In this document: piece by piece, positions 23,671-34,009 of the stretch
How the letters are laid out: every line of letters begins with the position of its first letter
Numbering within the stretch: the stretch's first letter is position 1
Source: Pseudopithomyces maydicus
Taxonomy: Eukaryota > Ascomycota > Dothideomycetes > Pleosporales > Didymosphaeriaceae
Length of the DNA stretch: 64,000 nucleotides
Direction of reading: 5' to 3'
Assembly (NCBI GenBank): GCA_026873275.1
Contig: JANTUC010000010.1
Coordinates: forward strand, 1,691,041-1,755,040
Made by a program: the position numbers and the translations under genes
The notes under the pieces: model-generated
Seen by the model: the letters and a program-made list of their open reading frames with translations, nothing else
Told to the model about the DNA's origin: nothing
Database searches by the model: none

Positions 23671-24149
23671 ATGGCCATTCCTACTAGAGGGGGCCCAACA
23701 GCTTGGACGTCGGGGGGCCTCCACTTCTAACAGATGTTGTTTTGGATAGCTTCTTTCCCTTTAATCCTGCTCCAATCAACCCGGCCCCATTAACACACAA
23801 GCTTGGACTTTTCAGCAAGCTTCCAGACGTACTGTTCAATCTGCATATACTTAAAGAGTTCGACCTCCCCTCCCTCATCAGATTCCGCAGCATTAGTCGT
23901 CAGTTCCAACTCCTCGTCAAGTGGGCGCCTCAAGTCATTATGGGTGTACTTGCTGTACAAATGAATGTCGTGGCCAGCGTGGCAACGATCGTTGACAAAC
24001 GTCGACAAAGATATTGCGATCGATGCGACGAAGCAACCAAGTACAATTGGCTTCCAACACTAAGCTCTATATATTTTGAATGCTCGCGCAGGGGACCAAT
24101 GCCGGTGGAAGAAGAAAAGATGCTTAAGCATGAACCAATGCTTGCCTGA
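23671..24149 (+). CDS. short F-box-like protein, possibly degenerate
   Basis: The frame from about 23703 to 24149 carries an F-box-like segment (LFSKLPDVLFNLHILKEFDL, then PSLIRFRSISRQFQLLV). A Cys pair CDRCDE and the phrase NWLPTLSSIYFECSRRGPMP follow, as in many filamentous-ascomycete F-box proteins where a short cysteine-rich region comes after the box. The nearest ATG (23671) is joined only if one base is restored in the purine/GC run around 23690-23702; this gives 159 residues. Relatives usually continue with a longer C-terminal region, which is absent, so this may be a truncated copy. F-box proteins present substrates to SCF ubiquitin ligases. Confidence 0.5.
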
Positions 24150-24625
24150 CAGTGCCACGGATGCTAGAACACTGCATTGGCTATTATCAGTCCAATTTTT
24201 GTATACAATTTGCTCATAGATTGCGTAACGGCCAGCATATGCTACCGGTGTAGGAGGGTAGGCTACAAGGCGGCACAGTGCGTACAGGGGGTCGCCCCTC
24301 TGAAAGTCGGCTTAACAGCGCTAGGCAGAGCGATGAGGAAGGAGATGAGGGGAGATGATGGGGGTGGGGTGGCGCAGCAGGCGGCCAGGGTATTGCGGTC
24401 GGCTGAACTCATTGCTCCAAGTGACCTATCACCACCACCCACAGGGATTTAGGAAAGTGCAGGGGTACTCGCCTATCCTCAGCCTCGCCTGTGCCTCGGC
24501 GGCTCCTCCGTCTCTCATCTCACCACACGTCTCCTTTGCGCGACACACAGTTTGCTCGCTCTAACCCTGCTTTGCCCGGGCCTCCCCGTACTCCGCTACC
24601 TACCTCCACCTACTTGCGCAACGTC
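24150..24625. other. intergenic
   Basis: 476 bases upstream of the HET gene. The frame into that gene is open from 24491, but the first in-frame ATG is at 24626. Confidence 0.5.
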
Positions 24626-26830
24626 ATGCGACTTCTAGAGTACACACGAGATGGCTTGATCCGGCTAACAGAGCCGTTCATCAACGACGATAGGGTGCCT
24701 CCTTATGCGATCCTATCACATACTTGGTCAGAAGGACAGGAAATTACGTTCAATGATTTGTTGAACGGTAATGGAAAGGATAAGACTGGTTACAGTAAGG
24801 TTTTATTCTGCGCTCGTCAAGCTCACCGCGATGGCTTGGATTATTGCTGGGTGGATACATGCTGTATCGATAAATCTAGCAGTGCAGAATTGTCGGAAGC
24901 CATCAACTCAATGTTTCGCTGGTATCAGAAGGCACAGAAATGTTATGTCTACCTTTCTGATATCTCGAAAGGCGTCTCTACTGATGAAGATGAAATATCT
25001 CACGGATGGGAGCTCACTTTGAGCCAGAGTAGATGGTTTACCAGGGGCTGGACACTTCAGGAACTGATCGCACCCAAAATTGTGGAGTTTTTCTCCAAAG
25101 AAGAAGAGTTTCTTGGGTGCAAACAGATGCTTGCGCAATCTTTGCATGAGATAACACAGATTCCTGTCGAGGTTCTTCAAGGGCAGTCCTTGTCTGACTA
25201 TAGTGTGCTCGAGAGATTCTCATGGGCAGCGAAACGTCAGACAACACGTGCAGAAGACGAATCATATTGCCTGTTTGGCATATTTGACATACAAATTCCA
25301 CTATTGTATGGCGAAGGACGAGAAAAAGCTTTAAGGAGACTGAAGAAGGAGATTAAAGAGGCAGCTGAAGACCACTTCATTGCGACACTGCAAGGGGTAC
25401 AGAGCAGTCACCAACGCAATGAAGGACGGTTAAACACTATACGCAAACCCATCAATACATCCAGATCAGTAAGCGACAGCATTTCGGGAACTTCATCCAT
25501 AGTCCGCAAAAACTATAGCAAAGCTACACCACCAGCGCAGAAAAATGCAATGCCTTCGCCATGTGGAAAATCATTCACTTCCACACGCTTTCTGGAAAAA
25601 CACATAAAAGTATGCAACGGTTGCCAGAATGTCAGTTTCAAGAATACAGGGTCAATAGATATCCATGAGGAGACATTGGACTTAGAACGAAGGTTATCGT
25701 CAGAATTTGTGAAATTGGATCCAGTCCGAATAGCTAGTCAGCCAGAGAAAACAGCAGTGGAGAATCTCCAATCAAATTCAAAAGCGCTTAAAGACCTCAA
25801 GTCATCTCCCAATGAAGGAAATTCCCTCCGACCGACAGAATATTCTCCTCGTTCGGACAATTCGTTCCCAACATCAAAGCAGGATGGTCAGTGGAGTAAG
25901 CGCACTCCATCAAAGATCGGAAGCTCGAGAGCGATACAGCCTGGCAATGCAGATAGAGACCAACCAAATTCCGACAAAGGAGATCCATCGAACACAGCTG
26001 ATACGCCACTAGGCGGTGCGGAATACGAATCTAGTCCGGGAGGCTCACCCATAACCAGCGTCGATTACTCCACGATCAGTGCTAGAGAGGTCCATATTAA
26101 GCTACTGAATAAGTTGGAAGAAAAACTCCCACGTACAGATGTCCGGGGTTTCATCTATATATTTTTTGACCCGAAGAGACCACACCTCCACCATATCGGA
26201 AGATCAACGGATACGTATCGTCGAAAGAAAGAGCTCAGATATAAATATAAGAGTGATCTCGAAATACTCACGAAAGTTTCAGTGGACTATCCTATTCGAA
26301 CGGAATCCTTCCTCCGCCTCTATCTTCAAGATTTCCGCCAAAGACTTCCCTGCGTACGCGGCGTAGTACACGATGACTGGTTTATAACCTCAGGAGACTT
26401 TGTCATCGATGCACTAACCAAATGGGAGAAATTTATGAGGGAAGAACTTCCGTACGACGTGGAGACTAGACAAATAAACCCTTTCTTCAAATACTGCATC
26501 GACAAGCAATTTCCTTTGTTGATGGCCAAAGACATCAAGATGGAACCAATGCGCAAGCGTTGGGACCGAATAATGGTGCCAACCTGGTTTGATCACTTCT
26601 GTTTCAAACTCGATCTTGTACGAAATTTTATATGGAAGTTTTACTGGCCGCTCAGCATGACGTTTACGTGGACAGTGGCGTTTATAATGGCCCCACATCC
26701 GGTTTTGTTTGTGCTCATGGGGGCGTCAGTGATTGGTACATTTATGTGCACAGCTGAAGAACTTCGTCACGTGCGCAACTGTTTAATGACCCCGAAAAAA
26801 GGGAGGCTTAAGTGCAGATTATCATTGTAG
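24626..26830 (+). CDS. HET domain - GIY-YIG (T5orf172/DUF1766) - membrane fusion protein
   Basis: Single exon, 734 residues, no frame break. The HET domain starts at the N terminus: YAILSHTWSEGQEITF at 27-42, DYCWVDTCCIDKSS at 72-85, CYVYLSD at 106-112, RWFTRGWTLQELIAP at 136-150 and EDESYCLFGIFDI near 210-222. That order is typical of HET-D/E-type incompatibility proteins. Residues 255-490 are polar. They include a zinc-finger-like CGKSFTSTRFLEKHIKVC (313-330) that lacks the first Cys of a C2H2 finger. Residues 507-605 match the GIY-YIG nuclease-like T5orf172/DUF1766 domain: GFIYIF in place of GIY, HHIGRS in place of YIG, Arg533, a candidate catalytic Glu560 and the terminal HDDWF box. Two hydrophobic helices (about 672-689 and 692-708) precede a basic tail. 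HET domains trigger cell death on non-self fusion; the GIY-YIG part may bind or cut nucleic acid (inference). Confidence 0.85.
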   Translation: MRLLEYTRDGLIRLTEPFINDDRVPPYAILSHTWSEGQEITFNDLLNGNGKDKTGYSKVLFCARQAHRDGLDYCWVDTCCIDKSSSAELSEAINSMFRWYQKAQKCYVYLSDISKGVSTDEDEISHGWELTLSQSRWFTRGWTLQELIAPKIVEFFSKEEEFLGCKQMLAQSLHEITQIPVEVLQGQSLSDYSVLERFSWAAKRQTTRAEDESYCLFGIFDIQIPLLYGEGREKALRRLKKEIKEAAEDHFIATLQGVQSSHQRNEGRLNTIRKPINTSRSVSDSISGTSSIVRKNYSKATPPAQKNAMPSPCGKSFTSTRFLEKHIKVCNGCQNVSFKNTGSIDIHEETLDLERRLSSEFVKLDPVRIASQPEKTAVENLQSNSKALKDLKSSPNEGNSLRPTEYSPRSDNSFPTSKQDGQWSKRTPSKIGSSRAIQPGNADRDQPNSDKGDPSNTADTPLGGAEYESSPGGSPITSVDYSTISAREVHIKLLNKLEEKLPRTDVRGFIYIFFDPKRPHLHHIGRSTDTYRRKKELRYKYKSDLEILTKVSVDYPIRTESFLRLYLQDFRQRLPCVRGVVHDDWFITSGDFVIDALTKWEKFMREELPYDVETRQINPFFKYCIDKQFPLLMAKDIKMEPMRKRWDRIMVPTWFDHFCFKLDLVRNFIWKFYWPLSMTFTWTVAFIMAPHPVLFVLMGASVIGTFMCTAEELRHVRNCLMTPKKGRLKCRLSL

Positions 26831-28603
26831 TAAATACGAGATTTCTTTCTGTTTTCTATTCCTCTTTCCAGTCTACTTCGTTTTTTGAGCAGGGCGTGGT
26901 TCGAGAAAGAAAAAGAAATTCATGTTTTCCCACTCAATTACATACCAACTCCTCGCAGTTTTGTGTACTGCTATCTTGTAGTGAATTCATCGCGTTATTT
27001 GCTATCTAGCTACTCAAGCTGTGATTCGCTCTTGCATGGCGCTTCCCTTACCATCTGTCCTCGCCTCAATACAGTTCGCTTCTATCTGAACATCTCAGGG
27101 AGTTGATCTAGACACAAGGTATTGTATAACTACAGCTATTGTATCTCCAAATCATTCAAGTCCTCCACAGCGCCTACCAAATAAACACACACCAAACCCC
27201 CAATGGACCCACTCCAACCATCCTCCCCTCCATAAAACCAACCCAGCGCTTGACACGCCTCGCACCCATCCCCTCGCCATTCCCTCCCCGACTCCCTCCC
27301 CGCCGATCCCCCCTCCCTTGGCGCGCGGTAAACCCTAACCTCACCCCAACGGCGTTTACACTCCCGACGCCCTGCCAAAAAAGCGGGGTTTCAATACCGG
27401 CGCGCTCCCCAACCAATAAACCAGCTTCCCTGCTCCGCCCGCGGACGCAGGGCGCAATCTGCGTATTGACCGTACTGTACTGTACCTACTCGCCAACGCG
27501 TGCGTAACGGCTGCGGAAACATTGAATACAGACTGTGTTTAGGTAGATGAGATGGGGAGGCTACGGGGAGTCGCGGTGAGGTGGGTGACGGTGCCGATTG
27601 GATGGTGAGGGGAGTGTTGCGGTGAGGAACGTTGTGTTTTTGCGGTGTGCGTGCTGGAATAATGCGGGGGGATTTTTGTTGGAGTATGTGTAATAGGAGG
27701 TAAGATGTATATCACATCGTCCCAAAATTACACACTCAACCCACCTCTATTCACCCTGGTTTCTCCACCACATCTACACCCATCTACCCACCAAATACCA
27801 CTCCAACCCAAATCCACACACAAATCCATCCATCTATCAACAAACCGCACCCCTTCCACCCGGCTACAGCCAAAACCCCCACCTCGTATCCCCCCTCGTA
27901 TCCTGAAACGTCCGACAATAGAGTATACGCCCAGGCGCCTGTCCATCTGTCTACCCGCCCGTTTTAAAATTCTAAACTCTAACGCAACGTCGGGAGATGC
28001 GCATGGACGCTTGTGGCTAACCTTTTTTTCCTGGTGCGTGTGTTTTTAATTTTTCCAAGGAAAGAAAAAAAAACTGGGGGAAGAAGGGTCTGGAACGTAA
28101 CGTATGCAGGTAGAGGGATGGTGTACCCGTAGGTGCGGTTTTGCTATATGGATATGTGCGGTTATGGGTATATGGTTGGAGATGCGCGTGTGCGTACATA
28201 CCGGATATGGGGTGGTGAGGGGATACATACTCACCGCTTTGGTCTGGGTTTGTGTTTGTGTCGTGTTGTGAAACTTGGGGTGAGGTATGTACACACACAG
28301 ACGTACACAGACGTACACAGACGGAGAAATTCAACTCAGAGTGACGAGAAACTTCAGAACCGAGGGCGTGTTTCACGTTCACGCACAGCGGGTGCTTAAT
28401 TACAGCATTGGCGATCTACACCATCCTTACGTTGCCACCTCACCTTGCCATCATACCTTCCCCAGGGACACATACACCCTTCCACACCTGCATTTGTATC
28501 GTGGGATGGAAGATGGGAGGGATAGATCGATAGATGTAGACAATGAACAGATGTGTTTTCTCCACAGAAGCAGAGCAAGCCATACGTGAAGCCAAACTCG
28601 TGT

Positions 28604-28645
<42 letters not shown>

Positions 28646-29099
28646 CTTAATCTACTACACTATACTATGTTGTGCTCTGGACTACCACCTTACCCTACCC
28701 TACCCTTCCCTCCTTCCATCCCTTTCCAGTCCACCGATCGATCGATCGATCGATCGATATCAAGCCCCTGATATCATTACTGCATTAAAAGAAAAGGGTA
28801 TTCCATATCCATATCCATGTCCATGTCCATATCCCATACCATCCCATCCATTTCACTCCAGCCCAGCCCAGCCCAGTTCAATATCAGAATAAAACCGCCA
28901 ACCCAACTTCCCACCTCCGCCTTCTCAACGCATCTAATGTAAACGCCGGAATTGAAAAAAAAATCACTTTTCCTGTTATCCCCATGGCCATCCATCCATC
29001 AATCGATCAATCGATGCATCAATCTCACCTCCCAAGACTTTGGTTCTGTCTTTGCCTTTGACTCCGACCTCGTCTTCATCTCCATCTTCGTCTTCGACC
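26831..29099. other. long gene-free spacer with microsatellites
   Basis: 2.27 kb without a supported gene, compositionally changing from AT-rich (26.8-27.1 kb) to C-rich/G-rich strands. Contains TACACAGACG-type units near 28295-28322, an ATG/GAT triplet run at about 28602-28648 and an ATCG run at about 28735-28758. TGATGC/ATCGAT-rich sequence continues into the 3' side of the RING gene. Confidence 0.6.
28602..28648. repeat. (ATG)n microsatellite
   Basis: About 15 uninterrupted GAT/ATG triplets on the + strand. Confidence 0.9.
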
Positions 29100-30655
29100 T
29101 CAAAGCTTCGTATCCTGCCTATTCGAATCGCTCAGCCTCCTGCCCAAACCCCCCGCAACCCCGTTTCCAAACCTCAACCCCTCTCTCCTACCCTCTCGCC
29201 CCTGACCCACACCTACACCCACACTCCCACTCCCACTCCCACTCGCCCCCACACTCCCACCCGCAGAAGCATTCGAACTCGCGCCCCGACTCGAATTCCT
29301 CTGCGCCAACGTCGCACTCATCAACCAATGGACCTGCATCCTCATGCCATTGATCGCCGCATTGGTGTGCAGCATCTCGTCCTTTGTGCGCTGGCTCTCG
29401 TTCAGCACCATCATGTTGGTGCGGCCGTCCAGCTCGGTCAGCGCGCCCGCGATGCGGCTCACTTCCTCGCGTAGCGACTCGTGCAGCGTGAGGAGGTGGT
29501 GCACCTGCGAGTCGAAGGGAGGTTGCTGGGCCGCCGAGACAGCGGCGGCGGTGCCCTGGGCCGGGACGGGGAAGGTGGCGGGGGGCAGGCGGAAGTCGGG
29601 GGTTGGGATGAGGGAGGAGGGGGGCGGGAAGGAGGGCGGGGCGTTGGGGTCGAGCGGGGAGGTGGGCTCGTTGGCCGCGGGGTAGAGCATATCCGTTATG
29701 GTTTGCAGGCCGTCTTCGAGGATGGAGACCTTGCGGGTGAGGGGTTCGAGGCGTGCCTCGGTGCGCTCGATGCGCGCTTGTTGGGAGCGGAAGTGCGGGG
29801 CCATGGTGGCCATGGGGCACGTCTTCTCGTGGGCGTGGGTGAGGGCGCGCTCGGCGGTGAAGGCGCAGCCGAGGATGGTGCCCTGGCAGGGGGTTATGAC
29901 CTTTGCGCAGTGGTCCTTGATGTGGGGTTTTAGGTCGAGGCGGAGGAGGGACGTGGCGCAGTGGGGGCAGTCTGTGGAGCGGTTCGCGCACTGGGTGCGC
30001 TGGTGGTCCTCGAGGTCCTTCTTCATCATGGACGTGTGGCAGTGCTCGCAGGAGAGGGTGTAGTGCAGGCAGCCCTTGTGGAAGTCCTTCATGGAGATGT
30101 GCAGCTGGCAGTCGTGGTAGGCGCACTCGACGAGGGTGTGCTCGCAGTACAGCATCACGTGATCGTACACGTTGGCACGCTGGTCGGCCCACTCGCAGCC
30201 GGCCTTCGCGTTGGGGCACCTGACCAGCAGCTCGTCCAGCATGGTCTCCACGATCTTGGGCACCGGGCGGGTGTCCTTGTCCGGGTCGACGTGCTGGCGG
30301 CAGGTGGGACAGGTGCGGCGGTGGTGGTGCTGGTGCTGGGTGGCCCAGGCATGGTCGAGGCAGTCGCGGCAGAAGAAGTGGCCGCAGACGAGCTGGACGG
30401 GGCGGTCGAAGGGCGAGTGGCAGATGAGGCAGACGAGGTTGCTGTCGGGGGCGTGGACGTACTCGAGGAGGTGCAGGTCGGGCGGCTGCTTTGCGGCGGC
30501 GGAGCGGCGGTTCTTCGAGTTCAATGAGTTTGATGCGCGGATTTGGAGTGGTGAGGGGCTGCTGGGAGGGCCACCGACCAAGAGAAGGCCGTCAGTCGAC
30601 GAGGCACGCGAGCTCCGCCGGTCGTTGGGCGGGGGATGGGCTCTGGCGACGACAT
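29100..30655 (-). CDS. RING finger / TRAF-type zinc-finger protein
   Basis: Intronless, about 518 residues. The C3HC4 RING finger is CLICHSPFDRPVQLVCGHFF, then CRDC and CPTCRQHVDP. A series of TRAF-type Cys/His modules follows (ERTCEW-like CPNAKAGCEWADQ, CEHTLVECAYHDCQ, CEHCHTSMMKKDLEDH, CPHCATSLLRLDLKPHIKDHC, CQGTILGCAFTAERA). After these come a probable coiled coil (QQARIERTEARLEPLTRKVS), a proline-rich linker, another helix and a Gly/Ser-rich tail. The likely role is an E3 ubiquitin ligase or signalling adaptor. The frame starts without ATG. The ATG at 30655 is one frame off and joins it if one base is restored in the G5 run at 30631-30635 (C5 on the coding strand). It is divergent from SYN8, sharing a 770-base promoter region. 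Confidence 0.8.
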
Positions 30656-31424
30656 GGCGACTGACTGACTGGCTGACTGACTGACTGACTGGCTGGCCGA
30701 GCAAGCAGAAGAAAAAGGCGCGGCTCTGCTGGCAACAAGTAATGTCGACGGGGGCGGAAGAAGCCGCCGGGTGGAGGGCGTGCTCAGGGCGGTGCCTGGG
30801 GGGTGGGTGGGAAGGCGGTCAGGCGGGTGTTGGGGGTGGGCCCAGGCGTGTGGGTGGATGGGTGGTGGGTGGTGATGGACGACGGGGGAGGGGGTGGAGC
30901 ACGACGCCCTCGCATCCAACAGCGGGCGAGGGCGCAAGCAATCAAACTTCAGGGCGGTGTGTCGGAATGCCAGGCTCGGGTTGTGCAGTGAGCCCGTGAA
31001 CGACGTGCCCCCTCCTGGTACTGGCTGGCCGCCCACACTCCCGCCGCCAAGGCTGGGGCACCCGCGCCCGCCAGTGAAAGGCCAGCCCCTGGTGCGGCTC
31101 CCACCCAGCGAGGCGTCACGGCTCCACATGGGCGCGGATGACACCGACCGACCCGACGTCGACGCAGGCACCCGACCGACTGACCAGACGCCGCTGTTGA
31201 TTTCCTCCTGGCGCGCCGTTGACCACCACCCGAGTCGCGCGTGAACCACACCGAGCCCACCCGCCCTGAGACACGGCGACACCCCGACACACCCCCCGTG
31301 CGTCCTCGTGCCGCCGCCAACCGCCCACACCACCCACACCACCGCCGTCACCACCGCCGCCATCGTCACCAGCGTCGACGCCGCCACCGCCATCGCCGCA
31401 CCCGCACCCGCACACGCCCCAGCC
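30656..31424. other. bidirectional promoter region
   Basis: 769 bases between divergent genes. Begins with a GACTGACTGGCT array (about 30658-30697) inside the probable 5' leader of the RING gene. GC-rich, with CCACC/GCCGCC-rich tracts before the SYN8 start. No gene. Confidence 0.6.
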
Positions 31425-32445
31425 ATGTCGACGACCAACCCGCCGCAGCTCTTCCTCCTCGTCGAGCACATCAAGCTGTCCCTGCTGGAGCGCCAGCGCG
31501 CCCTCTCGCTGAACCTCCCCTCGGACCCGCAGGACCGCCAGATATCGCGGTCGCTCGAGCAGCTGCGCACGGGCATCGACGCGCTGGCGTCGCAGGTGGA
31601 GGATACTCCCGATGAGTGCGTGTTGTCCTGTCCTAGCCGTCCCTAGTGCCGTGCGGTGGATGGAGTGTAGTGCTGCGGCCTGGCGCATCGTCGTCTCATA
31701 TATATACATGTGTATATATATATGTATGTGTATACATATGTATGTGTATACATATGTATGCATGTATGTATGTATGCATGCATATATATGAGACGAAAAC
31801 GATGTGAAGAAGACCGCCGCACTCACCCCATCCCATCCCATCCCATACGGCCCCGTCTTGTCTAACACCCCGCTAACACCCACCCTCCAGCTCCATAAGC
31901 TCCTCCCTCCCCCGCCTCCGCACCCACCTCTCAACCCTAACCTCCCAATTCGACACCTCTTCTCCTTCTCCCTCCTCCCCCTCCCCCTCCCCCAACCCCC
32001 CTCCACCTCCACCAGCACCACCACTATCAAACCCTCCAAATCCGTCCGCTTCACCTCCCCCTCGCCCCCCACCTCCCCAACCCTCTTCCCCTACCGCGAC
32101 GACCCCTCCCTCGACCCTTCCGCCCCGGACCCCTCCTCCCTCTCCAACCCCCAACTCCTCGCGCACCACTCCGAGATCCTCGCCTCCCAAGACACGCACC
32201 TCTCCTTCCTCTCCAGCTCCATCTCGCGCCAGCGGGACCTCAGCACGGCCATCGGCGACGAGCTCGAGGGCCAGATCGCGCTGCTGGATGACCTGGAGGA
32301 GGGGGTCGATCGGCATGCGGGGCAGGTTGGGAGGGCGAGGGGGCGGCTGGAGAGGGTGGGGAGGCGGGCGAGGGAGGGGTGGAGTTTGGGGGTTATTGTG
32401 GCGTTGATTTTGATACTGGTTGTGTTGATTGTGGTTACGAAGTAG
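31425..32445 (+). CDS. syn8: Qc-SNARE, Syn8/syntaxin-8-like
   Basis: Exon 1 31425-31615, exon 2 31891-32445. One base seems missing in the C6 run at 31996-32001; with it the protein is 248 residues. The N terminus (QLFLLVEHIKLSLLERQRA) resembles the N-terminal helices of fungal Syn8 proteins. Near the C terminus, HSEILASQDTHLSFLSSSIS, ELEGQIALLDDLEEGVD and GRLERVGRRA form the SNARE heptad helix with the central Gln. A 20-residue hydrophobic anchor (LGVIVALILILVVLIVV) then leads to a two-residue end. It acts as an endosome/vacuole t-SNARE in membrane fusion. The middle region is a Pro/Ser-rich linker. The single intron is unusually long (275 bases) and contains a near-perfect inverted repeat. 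Confidence 0.85.
31691..31797. repeat. hairpin-forming TA-rich inverted repeat in the SYN8 intron
   Basis: TCGTCTCATATATAT at about 31691-31705 is mirrored by ATATATATGAGACGA at about 31782-31796. The interior is almost entirely alternating TATG/TACA, so the whole 107 bases can fold back on itself. Confidence 0.85.
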
Positions 32446-34009
32446 GTTGGGAGGGGAGGGGTGGGAGGATGGGATGGGATGGGATGGATGGATGGATGGA
32501 GTGGAGATGGTAGATGGGGCTTAAAAGTGTGGGTTGGTGGGAAGTATATACGATGAGAGAGGGAGAGAGAGATGCTGCATACAGGCCGATTGGTGGGGCC
32601 ATAGGTGGATAGGACATGGACGGGATATGGGAAGAGGATGCATAGACGGCGTTATGGCTATGGCGTATGGCGTTCCCACGCATTGCTTCGTTGTTTAATT
32701 CAGGACTAGATATTATCGTGCTGCGAATAACCATCGAATTCGTTATTTCACCTAAGGCTCAAAGCTTGAATGTAGATAGATTATCGTACTGTTAATAACC
32801 ACCTATTTCGCATCACACCTTGTAAACCGGGAAAAAAACGCGAATGTGTTAATATAATATCCACACCTTCACTTGCACTAGTCAGCTCCTACTCAGCTCC
32901 TACCTTTTCCTGCCAAACAAAACATTCACAACTACGCTTTATTTAACAATCAGCCCTATATTTCTCTACATTTCTTTCCTTTCTTCCATCCCCACCCCAT
33001 CTCGTCCACATTTCACAACTCGCAATCCAAGCACCGCACGAAATTATCTGTTCCTTTCTTTCTCTATATTCACACCGCATCTCCTCTGTCTACACTTCAA
33101 CGCATCGTACGTATATCTAGATAGCCCCCCATTCAATTGATACATACAATACACCGCTCACGATACACCCACACATACCCACATGTAGCTATCCCATCGC
33201 ATCGCATCTCACCTCACCCTACCCACTCCACCCTACTCTTCACCACCGCACCCCACCCCGCCCTCCTCCCTAGTTACTAGATAGTTCTATCCCATCCCAT
33301 CCCATCCCATCCCACCCGTTCACACACCCAAAACGCCAGCGCTCCCGCACAAATGCTATGTACCATTGTAACCCAACGAACAAACAAGCCCAGCAAACAA
33401 ACAAACAAACAAACAAATAGACAGGTAGGTAGGTAGGTATGTCGGTCCACAGACAGACAGACAGGCAGGCAGACAGACAGCGCTCCACCCGCCCAACAAT
33501 GCAAAACTCTTTCTTTAAGAAAAAGCAAAAACAGAAAAAAAATCGTCGGCCCGGGTCTTATATCTCCTCAAAGGATTTCCATGTTTTTATTGGCTTCGAG
33601 GATGGCCGCTCTGAGGGTATCTCTGGGGATTGGAAAGGGAAAGGGAAAGGGAAAATGGGAGGGTTTGGTGGCGTGTGGTTTGGCCGTGCTCCGAGCGACG
33701 GGGTGGTAGGGTAGGGTAGGTAGGGTGTGGTATCGCTCGGTTTGGCCGGGTTGGGTTGAGTTGAGTTGGTGGAGGGCCGTTTGTGTGGCGTTTGGCGCTG
33801 GGATGGGATTCTGGTTGTTGTGGAAGCTTCGAAGGCTGGGTAGATGGCTGGCTGGCTGGCCGGCTGGCCGACCGTGCCTTCCGTACAAATGTATGCCGGT
33901 ATATAAATACACTATTTCGAGCGTCGACTGTGCGTGCTTTGGAATTAGGGTTGAGGTCGTTGTCCGGTCTTTACTCCTGTAGCGACCATGTCAGATAAGA
34001 CAACCCACC
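32446..34009. other. long gene-free spacer with microsatellites
   Basis: 1.56 kb between convergent genes. Holds GGGAT/GGAT repeats near 32470-32500, CATCC runs near 33287-33315, an AAAC run near 33396-33416 followed by GGTA and GACA runs (33424-33480), and GGGAAA units near 33636-33652. No gene. Confidence 0.6.

Noticed and set aside
29188..30219. 343-codon open frame, same strand, other frame, within the RING gene
   Set aside because: Pro/His/Arg-rich product of GC-rich codons; the RING/TRAF frame has the zinc ligands.
33270..33528. Cys/Leu/Val-rich short frames
   Set aside because: Translation of AAAC/GGTA/GACA microsatellites.
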